Shown piece after piece: positions 1 through 5,601 of a stretch of 5,601 nucleotides of DNA (the stretch's first letter is position 1; the number at the start of each line of letters is the position of its first letter). Origin of the DNA: Gemmatimonadaceae bacterium (lineage in GTDB: Bacteria > Gemmatimonadota > Gemmatimonadetes > Gemmatimonadales > Gemmatimonadaceae); the NCBI GenBank assembly GCA_025451425.1, contig JANWKK010000110.1:1-5601 (forward strand), read 5' to 3'. The translations under genes were made by a program, and so were the position numbers. The notes beneath the pieces are model-generated. The model searched no databases and was not told the DNA's origin. It saw nothing but the letters and a program-made list of their open reading frames with translations.

Positions 1-732
1 AGCATCATGGAGCTCGGCGGCAACACGATCGTCACCGCGAGCGCGGACTACAAGAAGCTGACGCAGCGTTCCTACTTCAAGCTCCCCACCGCACAATCGG
101 CGCAGGAGAACTGCGTCTCGCATAACGGGGGTATCATCCCGGTGCCGGGGCGCGACCTCTACGTGCAGGGCTGGTATCAGGGCGGCGTGGACGTCATGGA
201 CTTCACCGACGCGGACCACCCGACCGAGATCGCGTACTTCGATCGCGGTCCGATCGACGAGCCGGCGGATACGTCTAAGGCGAGCGAGCGTTCACGCTAC
301 ACGATCGGCGGCTCATGGGGCGCGTACTACTGGAACGGTTACGTCTATTCGTCTGAGCTCGACCGCGGATTCGATGTCTATGAGCTGACGCCAAGCCCGC
401 AGCTCTCTGCAAATGAAATCGCAGCAGCCAAACTCGTGAGGTTGCAGGAATACAACCCGCAGAGCCAGCCGAAGCTCGTCTGGCCGGCGGCGTTCCCGGT
501 AGTGCGCTCGTACCTCGACCAGCTCGTGCGCAACAACGGGCTATCGAGCGATCGTACCTCGGCCATCGCAAAGGCGCTGGATGCCGCCGAGCAACAGAGC
601 GGCGCGGCCCGCGCGGCGTCGCTGCGAAAGCTGGCGTCGCAGGTGGATGGCGACATGAAGAACGCGACGGACAAGGAGCGCGTGAAGACGATGGCGTCGG
701 AGATCCGTCGTCTGGCGGCTGCGTCGAAGTAA
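1..732 (+). CDS. LVIVD-repeat protein with helical C-terminal tail (5'-truncated)
   Basis: The reading frame is open from the first base, so the start lies outside the window; 243 residues and a TAA stop are visible. The beta-rich part (about residues 1-130) contains segments typical of LVIVD-repeat, beta-propeller-like surface proteins: the stretch around residues 53-82 with QGGVDVMDFTD followed by P-x-E-I-A-Y-F, and a second unit around 110-130 ending RGFDVYEL. From about residue 160 the sequence becomes Ala/Lys/Arg/Glu-rich and helical, with the pattern YLDQLVRNNGL and spaced Leu/Ala. This resembles the small three-helix modules (FIMAH/FIVAR-like) found at the ends of secreted bacterial proteins. 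LVIVD proteins are generally exported and their function is poorly known; the signal peptide would be in the missing part. The gene converges on the leftward pair. The LVIVD call is fairly secure; the helical module name is tentative. Confidence 0.8.
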   Translation, partial: SIMELGGNTIVTASADYKKLTQRSYFKLPTAQSAQENCVSHNGGIIPVPGRDLYVQGWYQGGVDVMDFTDADHPTEIAYFDRGPIDEPADTSKASERSRYTIGGSWGAYYWNGYVYSSELDRGFDVYELTPSPQLSANEIAAAKLVRLQEYNPQSQPKLVWPAAFPVVRSYLDQLVRNNGLSSDRTSAIAKALDAAEQQSGAARAASLRKLASQVDGDMKNATDKERVKTMASEIRRLAAASK

Positions 733-747
733 GCGCGCGCCGACGCA

Positions 748-807
748 GCGGAAAAACGAGTGACAGAGAGCGCGAAGTGCCTAACGGCACTTCGCGCCGT
801 TTTCCGC
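748..807. terminator. Bidirectional intrinsic terminator between convergent genes
   Basis: A perfect 12-bp GC-rich stem (770-781 pairs with 786-797) closes a TAAC tetraloop at 782-785. It is flanked by a T run on the plus strand (800-803) and by an A run (752-756) that reads as five T on the minus strand. The flanks are themselves complementary: 748-758 (GCGG, five A, CG) mirrors 798-807 (CG, four T, CCGC). The hairpin lies 37 bp after the stop codon of the rightward gene and 11 bp after that of the leftward gene, which fits termination of both transcripts. Function is inferred from structure and position. Confidence 0.85.
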
Positions 808-808
808 T

Positions 809-1711
809 TCACGCGTGCTCGCCGAGCAGCATTGCCACGCGCTTTTCCATGCGCTGCCTGGCCAGCGGCGTGGGGGCGTGGCCCAGATACGTCTGATACA
901 CGGCATCCCATTGCGTGGCCGCGCGCTCAGCGGCGCGGTCCCAACGCGCGACGTCTTTGGCCTTCTGCGCGGCGAGCAGCTCCGGTATGATTGCCCGAAG
1001 CGAGTCGCGATACGGATGAACGGCCACTTGGATCTCGGGGAGACGCGCCATCCGCGGGAAGATCGAAAGGGTATCGGTCACCTCCGCGATACCAAGCCCT
1101 GCCCGCCGTACGAGGGAGTTGAACTTCGCGTCGTGCATCCGCGACGCCTCGGGCGCCGCGAGACCGGCAGCCCAAAATGGAAGGTTCGGGTTGGTGTTCG
1201 CGAATGGGCCGTCGGGTGATGGCACGAACCAGACATGAAGCATAACGAGCGTTTCACCTGGGGGCGCGAGATCCTGGTGCTCGTGCCATGGCGGCGTGCC
1301 GTCGAAGAGTGCCGGCCGCGCGGTGTCGGCCACGGGCGCGACATACGCGTACGCCGCGCCGACCAGCGAATCGCGTCCGTCGATCTTCGAGAACATGAGG
1401 TTGTTTGGCGTCGCCAGATCGCTTTGCTTCTCCTTTGCCATGCGGCTGTCATCCACCCAGTGCACGCCCATCGTGGGGATCCAGCCGAACACAGGTTTGA
1501 AGCCGGCGGTTGCCGCTGCCGACTGCACGCCGAGGGCCTGCGTCGCCTTGGCCACCTCGGCGATCTCCCGCTGCGCTTGCGCTGAGAGTGGTCTCATCGC
1601 GGCGTGATCCATTCCCGCCATGCCGGCCTGGTGTGCGGGCGTCTGCGACCACGCACGGACACTGGCGAGCAAGCAGAGCGCAGCGCATGCCGCGCTTCGT
1701 CGACTGATCAT
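809..1711 (-). CDS. Secreted protein of unknown function, His/Met-rich N-terminus, 300 aa
   Basis: I do not recognise a named family with confidence. The start is ATG at 1711, with GGAGG (1716-1720) 4 nt upstream and an in-frame TGA five codons before the ATG, so no longer start is possible. A Sec-type signal peptide is visible: basic MISRR, hydrophobic ACAALCLLASV, and probable cleavage after A-W-S, near residue 22. The mature N-terminus carries M-A-G-M-D-H-A-A-M (31-39), a pattern seen in copper-binding segments. Further possible ligands or conserved points are GVHWVD (82-87), PWHEHQDL (141-148) and LHVWFVPSPDGPFANTNP (158-175). The last part, from about 245, is helical and basic. It is the second gene of a pair with the 144-residue secreted protein upstream (19-bp gap), and its stop lies next to the terminator. 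Export to the periplasm or outside is likely; metal binding is only a hypothesis from the residues. Confidence 0.85.
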   Translation of the reverse strand: MISRRSAACAALCLLASVRAWSQTPAHQAGMAGMDHAAMRPLSAQAQREIAEVAKATQALGVQSAAATAGFKPVFGWIPTMGVHWVDDSRMAKEKQSDLATPNNLMFSKIDGRDSLVGAAYAYVAPVADTARPALFDGTPPWHEHQDLAPPGETLVMLHVWFVPSPDGPFANTNPNLPFWAAGLAAPEASRMHDAKFNSLVRRAGLGIAEVTDTLSIFPRMARLPEIQVAVHPYRDSLRAIIPELLAAQKAKDVARWDRAAERAATQWDAVYQTYLGHAPTPLARQRMEKRVAMLLGEHA

Positions 1712-1730
1712 GACGCCTCCATTTCACTGT

Positions 1731-2165
1731 TCATCTTCCCGCCGCGAATTGCGCGATGACGAGTGACCCAGTTCGTGTCAGGTGCAGCCGTCCGTCGCTG
1801 AATTGCCACTGCGCATAGTCAAAGCCCTTACCGCGTTTTAGCGCGCGCGGTGCGCCATAGCGCTTGATCAACGTCGCAAGCACGGGATCAAATGCCGTCC
1901 CAGAATCGGCTTTGATATGAACCACGGAGAGCCGGTCGTTCCTGTAGAGGTAACCGGCGTCGATCTTCATGCTGCCTATTGCCTCGCCGTCCCTCGCGCA
2001 CATTTGCGTTACGTCGTCCAGTTTCCTGCACTCCGTCCACGGTTCTCCGGCAGCACTTGACTCGCCGGCGCGATGCCCGTTGAGCGCAAACCGAGGAAGT
2101 GCATCTTGCGCGCGAACCCGCGGCGCGATGAGCAGAATAAGCCCTGCGACCAAAAGCGAGCGCAT
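1731..2165 (-). CDS. Small secreted protein of unknown function, 144 aa
   Basis: The protein starts with a clear signal peptide (MRSLLVAGLILLIAPRVRA, with cleavage likely before Gln20), so the mature form has about 125 residues. Two cysteines, Cys46 and Cys56, lie ten residues apart and could form a disulfide outside the cytoplasm. The C-terminal half has a regular alternation: a beta strand (LSVVHIKAD), a helix ending LIKRYGAP (99-106), then strands with YAQWQFSDGRLHLTR (117-131) and SLVIAQF. The combination K-x-Y-G-x-P followed by W-x-F-x-D-G-x-L recurs in small bacterial exported proteins of unknown function that I cannot name. Start ATG at 2165 is supported by a strong AAGGAGG at 2172-2178. 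It is the first gene of a probable two-gene unit with the 300-residue protein. No catalytic motif is evident, so a binding or inhibitory role is possible but unproven. Confidence 0.85.
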   Translation of the reverse strand: MRSLLVAGLILLIAPRVRAQDALPRFALNGHRAGESSAAGEPWTECRKLDDVTQMCARDGEAIGSMKIDAGYLYRNDRLSVVHIKADSGTAFDPVLATLIKRYGAPRALKRGKGFDYAQWQFSDGRLHLTRTGSLVIAQFAAGR

Positions 2166-2171
2166 TGTCCG

Positions 2172-2178
2172 CCTCCTT
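2172..2178 (-). promoter_or_regulatory. Strong Shine-Dalgarno (AAGGAGG)
   Basis: On the minus strand AAGGAGG lies 6 nt before ATG 2165. This is a near-perfect match to the 16S rRNA tail. It fixes the start of the 144-residue secreted protein and suggests efficient translation. Confidence 0.8.
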
Positions 2179-2335
2179 CTCGTGAATTAGTCCTCGATTG
2201 TCGACGCGTGTCCCGGCGGATCCGTTTCGCCCACGGGCGCTTTGCCCTAGGACAGAAACTGCGAAGTCCGTGAGCGTTTCCTGGCCGGCGACGGCAGCGA
2301 CAGCGCGAGCGAGCAACCCGACGATAGTTGAGCAT

Positions 2336-2352
2336 GCGCTCTTTAGGAGCGC
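2336..2352. repeat. Short inverted repeat, 6-bp perfect stem
   Basis: GCGCTC (2336-2341) pairs with GAGCGC (2347-2352) around the loop TTTAG. No T run follows on either strand, so it is not a typical terminator. It would lie in the leader of the secreted-pair transcript if the promoter is upstream of it, and could be a structured leader element. Confidence 0.4.
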
Positions 2353-2410
2353 TGGCCTCTGGCACGGAACAAAGACGGACGGAACGAGGAGGCTGCTTCC
2401 GGGCTGTGGG

Positions 2411-2464
2411 TGACCGTTTGGTCAAATTTCGAAAGGCAACCTCGATATCCCTCACTTAACTGAG
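2411..2464. promoter_or_regulatory. Cluster of short palindromes, possible operator region
   Basis: Within 54 bp there are TGACC-N4-GGTCA (2411-2424), TTTCGAAA (2427-2434) and CTCAC-TTAA-CTGAG (2451-2464, imperfect, with one C:C mismatch per side). The stretch is AT-richer than the genes around it. It lies about 250-300 bp upstream of the secreted pair's first start codon. Dyad symmetry at this density is compatible with transcription-factor binding, but no regulator or promoter box can be assigned. Confidence 0.2.
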
Positions 2465-2596
2465 CGATTTTGGCAGAACTGTCACCCCCCTTTCCGGCGC
2501 ACCCCTCTCGGCTCGCCGCGCTAACCTTCCGCGACCCCGACTCGTTTCTGCAGCGGAGCCGATGACGTTAGGCAATGCGCTCATAGACGGTAAAGC

Positions 2597-5332
2597 TCAT
2601 GGGACCACCTGGGTCGCTGTCGGAGCGGTGCCTTCACCGGCGTGTTTTACGTAAAGGTCGAGCCACGCCGGCCAGCGCGCCCATTGATCCAGCTCCGTCT
2701 CGAGCGTCGCCGGCTGGTGATTCTCGTAGGGGTACAAGAACATCGCCGACGGCTTTCCATTGGCGCGAAGCGCCTGCATCATGCGGATGGAGCTGACGGG
2801 GTCCGTGCCGACGTTCTGATCTTCCATCGAGTGATAGAGCAGCAGCGCGCCTTGAATCTTGTCGGCGTAGAAGAACGGTGACATCTCCTCGTACGTCTTC
2901 TGTGCCGTCCAGAAGTCGCGGCGCTCGCTCTGGAACGCGGTGGGTGTGAGCGATCGGTTCGACATTCCGTCGCCGGCAATGCCGGCCTTGAAGTACGGTG
3001 TGTGCGCGAGCGCGTTCATCGTGCTGAACGCGCCATAGCTATGGCCGCCGATGCCGAGTCGAGAACGGTCGATGTAGCCGTCCTTGTCCAGCACGTCGAT
3101 CACCGCCGTCAAGTTCATGACGAGGTCGGAGACATAGTTGTCGTTCATCCGGCCTTCGGGGCCGACGATCGGCGGATTGAAGTTCGCCACGGCGTACCCC
3201 AGCATCGTTAGGTATTCGATCGGCCGCGGATTCGTGTGCTTCTGCGGAAACGCGTTCGCGTCTTCGGCGCGCAGCGTGCGGTCGTAGCTGGCCTGGTCGG
3301 TATACTCTCGAGGGTAGAACCAGAACATCGCCGGCAGCCGCGTGCCCTGCTGATAACCCGGTGGCAGCGTGAGGTTGACGACGAACTTGATGCCGTCGGC
3401 GCGCGTGGCGACGATGCGTTTGCGCACGGCGTTCGTGAAATCGGGCGTGTAGTCCTTGTTCTCGGTGAGCTTCGCGACCGCGCCGGTCTTGCTGTCGCGC
3501 AGGTACACGTTGGAGATCTGCGTCGGCGATTCCCGATTCACGACCACGCGCGAGAAACTCTCGTCCAGCGGCGCGACGACCGACTCGGAAACGTCCTGGA
3601 CAGCCTCGAACACTCGCGTCTTCGCGCCGGTGTTGATGTCGACCTTGTCGACGAACTCGCGCGGCGGGTGATGCAACGCATCGGGAGAGTACTGCATGCC
3701 TTCGAGAAACACCGCGCCGTCCGGTGAGACCATCGCGACCTGCCCGCCGCGCGCTCCCGCGCGGGTGACAAGGGCGCCCGGATTGCCATAGAACGCCAGC
3801 GAGTCGCCAGGCTTCCCGGGCGTGCCGAGAAACGATGCCGCGACGCCACCGCCGAACAACGATACGTTGCGGGCACGGAACTCGAGTGACGGCACATAAT
3901 CCGCGAGCGGCCGCACGATATAGTGCTTCGTCGACGGATCACTCAGCTGCACGGCGAAAATCTCTCCCGCACCGCGATGCACGTCGGCGACGAAGAGCGT
4001 CTTCGCGTCATCGCTCAACGTCACCGACGAAATCGACGCGTCGCTCGTGTAAAGGATCTTCGTGTCGTTAGGCCCGAACGGCGGTGCCCACTGCACCACC
4101 CGGCTCGGCCGCGCTGCGACGCCGCCTCGACCGCGCGCTTCGCCACTGGCGGCGGTATCAGCTCCGCCGCCACTGGATGGAACGGGCTCGAGATAATACG
4201 CGCCAGCGCCTTGCGGCATCCATGCGAAGGCACGCTTCGGATCGTTAGGATTGCCGTTCCCGCGGCCTCGGCCGCCGCCGCCGGCGTCGGAGGAATCCTT
4301 CGCAAGCCGTACACCGTGCTGGGATATCTGCGCGACCACTCTCCCGTTCGCGTCCCAGAGCTCGTCTTTCCCGCCGAAGCTCGTGTACTGCACGACGTAC
4401 GAGAACGGCCGCTGCATGGTGGCGACATGGAGATACTGTCCGTCGGGCGACGGGTCGACGCTCTCGAACATGCCGGGCGCGCCGATCTTCTTCACGGCCT
4501 TGGTCGCGACGTCGATCAGTGCGACCTGCCCGGTGACGTAGTACTGCATCAGGTCTTCCTCGTACGGATCCTGGAGCAGGCTCCAGAAATTCCGCTCGGC
4601 ATCTCTCGTACTGTCCATCCACAGCCGCGTGAGCGGCCCCGGTGCAAGCTCCGGCTTCCTGGGCGCGGGCCCACGGTTGTCGGGGATCAACACGGTCGCG
4701 ATGTGCCTGCTGTCCGCGGTCCATTTGAGTGAGGTCACGAGCGTCGCGAGCAGCGGCGACGTCGTGATCTGCGTCGACTTCCCGCTAGCGGGGTCGACGA
4801 CGAAGACGTGGGACGCGTCCGCGAAGTTGGCGATGTAGGCGAGGTGCGTTCCGTCAGGCGACCAGGCCGGACTGGCGACGGTGATGACGTTCTTCGGCAA
4901 CTCGACCGGCGTTCGCTTGCCGGTGGTGGCATCGACGACCTCGAACGCGTACACATCTCGCATCGTCAGCGACCGGGCCCGATTGGCCTGCGGGTCGACC
5001 TCGAGGCCGCCGAAATAGAGATGCGGCTTCCCATACGCCGAGAGCGGTGGAAATTCCTTCTCTCGAATGTTGAGAAAGTACTTACGCGTCGGGCTCTGAT
5101 CGCTGAACGCGACGTTGAGATCCCAGGGTACCTCGACCATGCGGCGGATCTCCGCAGGTGGCACCGTGTACGTTTCCTTCGCCAACGTGGCGCGATCGGT
5201 TGCGAGCCAGGCAGGAGTCGCTTGCTGCTGTGGGCGCGGCGCAGGGTTTTGCGCGTTGAGAACGAGCGACGGCACCAGCGCGACGAGCATGACGCGCGAG
5301 GTGGCCGAGACGAACCGCGGAAACCGCGTCAT
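2597..5332 (-). CDS. Secreted S9D (glutamyl endopeptidase-like) serine peptidase
   Basis: This is a complete prolyl-oligopeptidase-family enzyme of 911 residues when started at ATG 5332. An AGGTG lies 4 nt upstream of that ATG. A TTG at 5356 in the same frame would add eight residues but has no Shine-Dalgarno and would break the N-terminal signal peptide pattern. The signal peptide spans residues 1-27 (basic TRFPRF, hydrophobic VMLVALVPSLVL, cleavage after N-A). Next comes a beta-propeller (about 55-620), including EFPPLS (93-98), LEVDP-x-x-NRARSL (110-122) and the DNRGPAPRKPELAPGP stretch, which I recall as matching plant chloroplast glutamyl endopeptidase. The alpha/beta-hydrolase domain (about 640-900) carries GGHSYGAF with the nucleophile Ser765, MEDQNVGT with Asp838, and ENHQP with His872. 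NRSLTPTAFQ-x-E and YEEMSPFF are further S9D marks. Two Gly/Arg-rich insertions lie in the propeller (about 348-363 and 385-410). The likely role is cleavage of peptides outside the cytoplasm; true specificity cannot be read from sequence. Confidence 0.93.
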   Translation of the reverse strand: MTRFPRFVSATSRVMLVALVPSLVLNAQNPAPRPQQQATPAWLATDRATLAKETYTVPPAEIRRMVEVPWDLNVAFSDQSPTRKYFLNIREKEFPPLSAYGKPHLYFGGLEVDPQANRARSLTMRDVYAFEVVDATTGKRTPVELPKNVITVASPAWSPDGTHLAYIANFADASHVFVVDPASGKSTQITTSPLLATLVTSLKWTADSRHIATVLIPDNRGPAPRKPELAPGPLTRLWMDSTRDAERNFWSLLQDPYEEDLMQYYVTGQVALIDVATKAVKKIGAPGMFESVDPSPDGQYLHVATMQRPFSYVVQYTSFGGKDELWDANGRVVAQISQHGVRLAKDSSDAGGGGRGRGNGNPNDPKRAFAWMPQGAGAYYLEPVPSSGGGADTAASGEARGRGGVAARPSRVVQWAPPFGPNDTKILYTSDASISSVTLSDDAKTLFVADVHRGAGEIFAVQLSDPSTKHYIVRPLADYVPSLEFRARNVSLFGGGVAASFLGTPGKPGDSLAFYGNPGALVTRAGARGGQVAMVSPDGAVFLEGMQYSPDALHHPPREFVDKVDINTGAKTRVFEAVQDVSESVVAPLDESFSRVVVNRESPTQISNVYLRDSKTGAVAKLTENKDYTPDFTNAVRKRIVATRADGIKFVVNLTLPPGYQQGTRLPAMFWFYPREYTDQASYDRTLRAEDANAFPQKHTNPRPIEYLTMLGYAVANFNPPIVGPEGRMNDNYVSDLVMNLTAVIDVLDKDGYIDRSRLGIGGHSYGAFSTMNALAHTPYFKAGIAGDGMSNRSLTPTAFQSERRDFWTAQKTYEEMSPFFYADKIQGALLLYHSMEDQNVGTDPVSSIRMMQALRANGKPSAMFLYPYENHQPATLETELDQWARWPAWLDLYVKHAGEGTAPTATQVVP

Positions 5333-5336
5333 ATCG

Positions 5337-5341
5337 CACCT
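5337..5341 (-). promoter_or_regulatory. Shine-Dalgarno (AGGTG) that decides the peptidase start
   Basis: AGGTG on the minus strand is 4 nt upstream of ATG 5332. The alternative TTG at 5356 is preceded by a C/T-rich stretch without purine pairing to the 16S tail. This favours the ATG and a gap of 39 bp to the upstream peptidase gene. Confidence 0.6.
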
Positions 5342-5371
5342 GTATGAGATGGCCAAGGGAGTCAGTCGCGT

Positions 5372-5601
5372 CTACGGAGCTGTGGGTATCTTAAGCGCGA
5401 TCCCAGTCGGCGGCTCGACACCGAGCAGGTATCTCACGAAGTAATCCCAGGTCCGTCGAATCGCGTACGGGTCAGACCCGGAAGCGCCGTGATTCCGATT
5501 CGGCAGCTCCAGCGAATCGAATTCCTTGTTCGCGCTGATCAGCGCATCGATCAGCAGTTGCGTGTTCACCGGGCTCACATTGTCGTCCATCGTGCCGTAC
5601 A
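5372..5601 (-). CDS. S9 peptidase, DPP-IV type, C-terminal fragment (5'-truncated by window)
   Basis: Only the last 75 complete codons are inside the window; the frame stays open to the edge and ends with TAG at 5372-5374. The visible residues begin YGTMDDNV and continue with NTQLLIDALI, FDSLELPNRNHG and RRTWDYFVRYLLG. This is the end of the alpha/beta-hydrolase domain of dipeptidyl-peptidase-IV-like enzymes: the first Asp of the MDDNV motif (visible residue 5) is the charge-relay Asp and the His of RNHG (visible residue 37) is the catalytic His. The nucleophile Ser and the N-terminal propeller lie outside. Members usually have 700-800 residues and are exported. The stop is 39 bp before the ATG of the S9D peptidase on the same strand, with no terminator between, so the two are probably one operon. 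An ATG inside the visible part (5590) is an internal Met of the motif, not a start. Confidence 0.9.
   Translation of the reverse strand, partial: YGTMDDNVSPVNTQLLIDALISANKEFDSLELPNRNHGASGSDPYAIRRTWDYFVRYLLGVEPPTGIALKIPTAP

Larger units (their letters stand above)
2166..2596. other. 431-bp non-coding spacer between two leftward units
   Basis: No convincing gene is seen on either strand. The reading frames present give Arg/Ser/Pro-rich translations of the out-of-frame type and mostly overlap the 144-residue gene. The spacer should contain the end of the peptidase transcript and the promoter and 5' untranslated region of the secreted pair. No clean -35/-10 pair could be picked out on the minus strand, and no hairpin followed by a T run lies just after the peptidase stop. 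The section around 2411-2470 is AT-richer than its surroundings and holds several short palindromes. A hairpin lies at 2336-2352, and a bulged stem at 2509-2519 with 2553-2561. Confidence 0.6.

Noticed and set aside
275..911. Leftward open frames overlapping the LVIVD gene
   Set aside because: They are Arg/Ser/Pro-rich antisense translations that run through the terminator hairpin and into the convergent gene.
1630..1711. Twin-arginine or lipoprotein signal in the 300-residue protein
   Set aside because: SRRS lacks the hydrophobic F-L-K part of the Tat motif, and neither cysteine sits in a proper lipobox, so an ordinary Sec signal fits better.
2480..2545. G-quadruplex on the minus strand (runs of four and six G)
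   Set aside because: There are too few tracts of three or more G within usual loop lengths; other runs are only two G.
2509..2561. Bulged stem CGGCTC-GC-CGC with GCGGAGCCG as terminator of the peptidase gene
   Set aside because: The loop is 33 nt and no T run follows on the minus strand, so it does not look like an intrinsic terminator.
2519..2573. Integron attC-like site: CTAAC (2521-2525) facing GTTAGGC (2567-2573), about 55 bp apart
   Set aside because: The right-hand box fits GTTRRRY, but the left-hand box (CGCTAAC) does not fit RYYYAAC. The inner arms (CCGC/GCGG) are asymmetrically spaced. There is no integrase or cassette gene, and the same word also occurs in coding DNA and in the terminator loop.
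3236..4732. Long rightward open frames opposite the S9D peptidase gene
   Set aside because: They are antisense shadows in GC-rich DNA. Their translations are Arg/Ala/Val-rich without domain motifs, while the minus-strand frame has full family conservation.
5333..5356. TTG 5356 as start of the S9D peptidase
   Set aside because: There is no Shine-Dalgarno upstream, and the eight extra residues precede an otherwise well-formed signal peptide that begins at ATG 5332.

Overview
The window is GC-rich, densely coding bacterial DNA. Its gene content (a secreted LVIVD-repeat protein, two neighbouring secreted S9-family peptidases, and exported proteins of unknown function) resembles soil or sediment Gemmatimonadota or a related phylum. 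That placement is an inference from protein style, because no rRNA or other phylogenetic marker is present.

Layout. Positions 1-732 (+) hold the C-terminal part of an LVIVD-repeat protein with a helical tail. It converges on a leftward gene pair, and a strong inverted repeat at 748-807, probably a bidirectional terminator, sits between the two stop codons. The leftward pair consists of a 144-residue secreted protein (1731-2165) followed 19 bp later by a 300-residue secreted protein with a Met/His-rich N-terminus (809-1711). Each has a good Shine-Dalgarno sequence, so they look like one transcription unit. Positions 2166-2596 carry no convincing gene but hold several short palindromes and hairpins. 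Positions 2597-5332 (-) encode a complete secreted S9D-type (glutamyl endopeptidase-like) serine peptidase with an intact Ser-Asp-His triad. Only 39 bp upstream of it, 5372-5601 (-) is the C-terminal end of a second S9 peptidase of DPP-IV type, cut by the window edge.

How the parts may work together. The two peptidases look co-transcribed and could share a role in degrading oligopeptides outside the cytoplasm. The two unknown proteins could form a small secreted system, with a hint of metal binding in the larger one. I see no mobile element, CRISPR array, tRNA or rRNA. I found no clearly novel system. The best candidates for new biology are the uncharacterised secreted pair and the unexplained 431-bp spacer.
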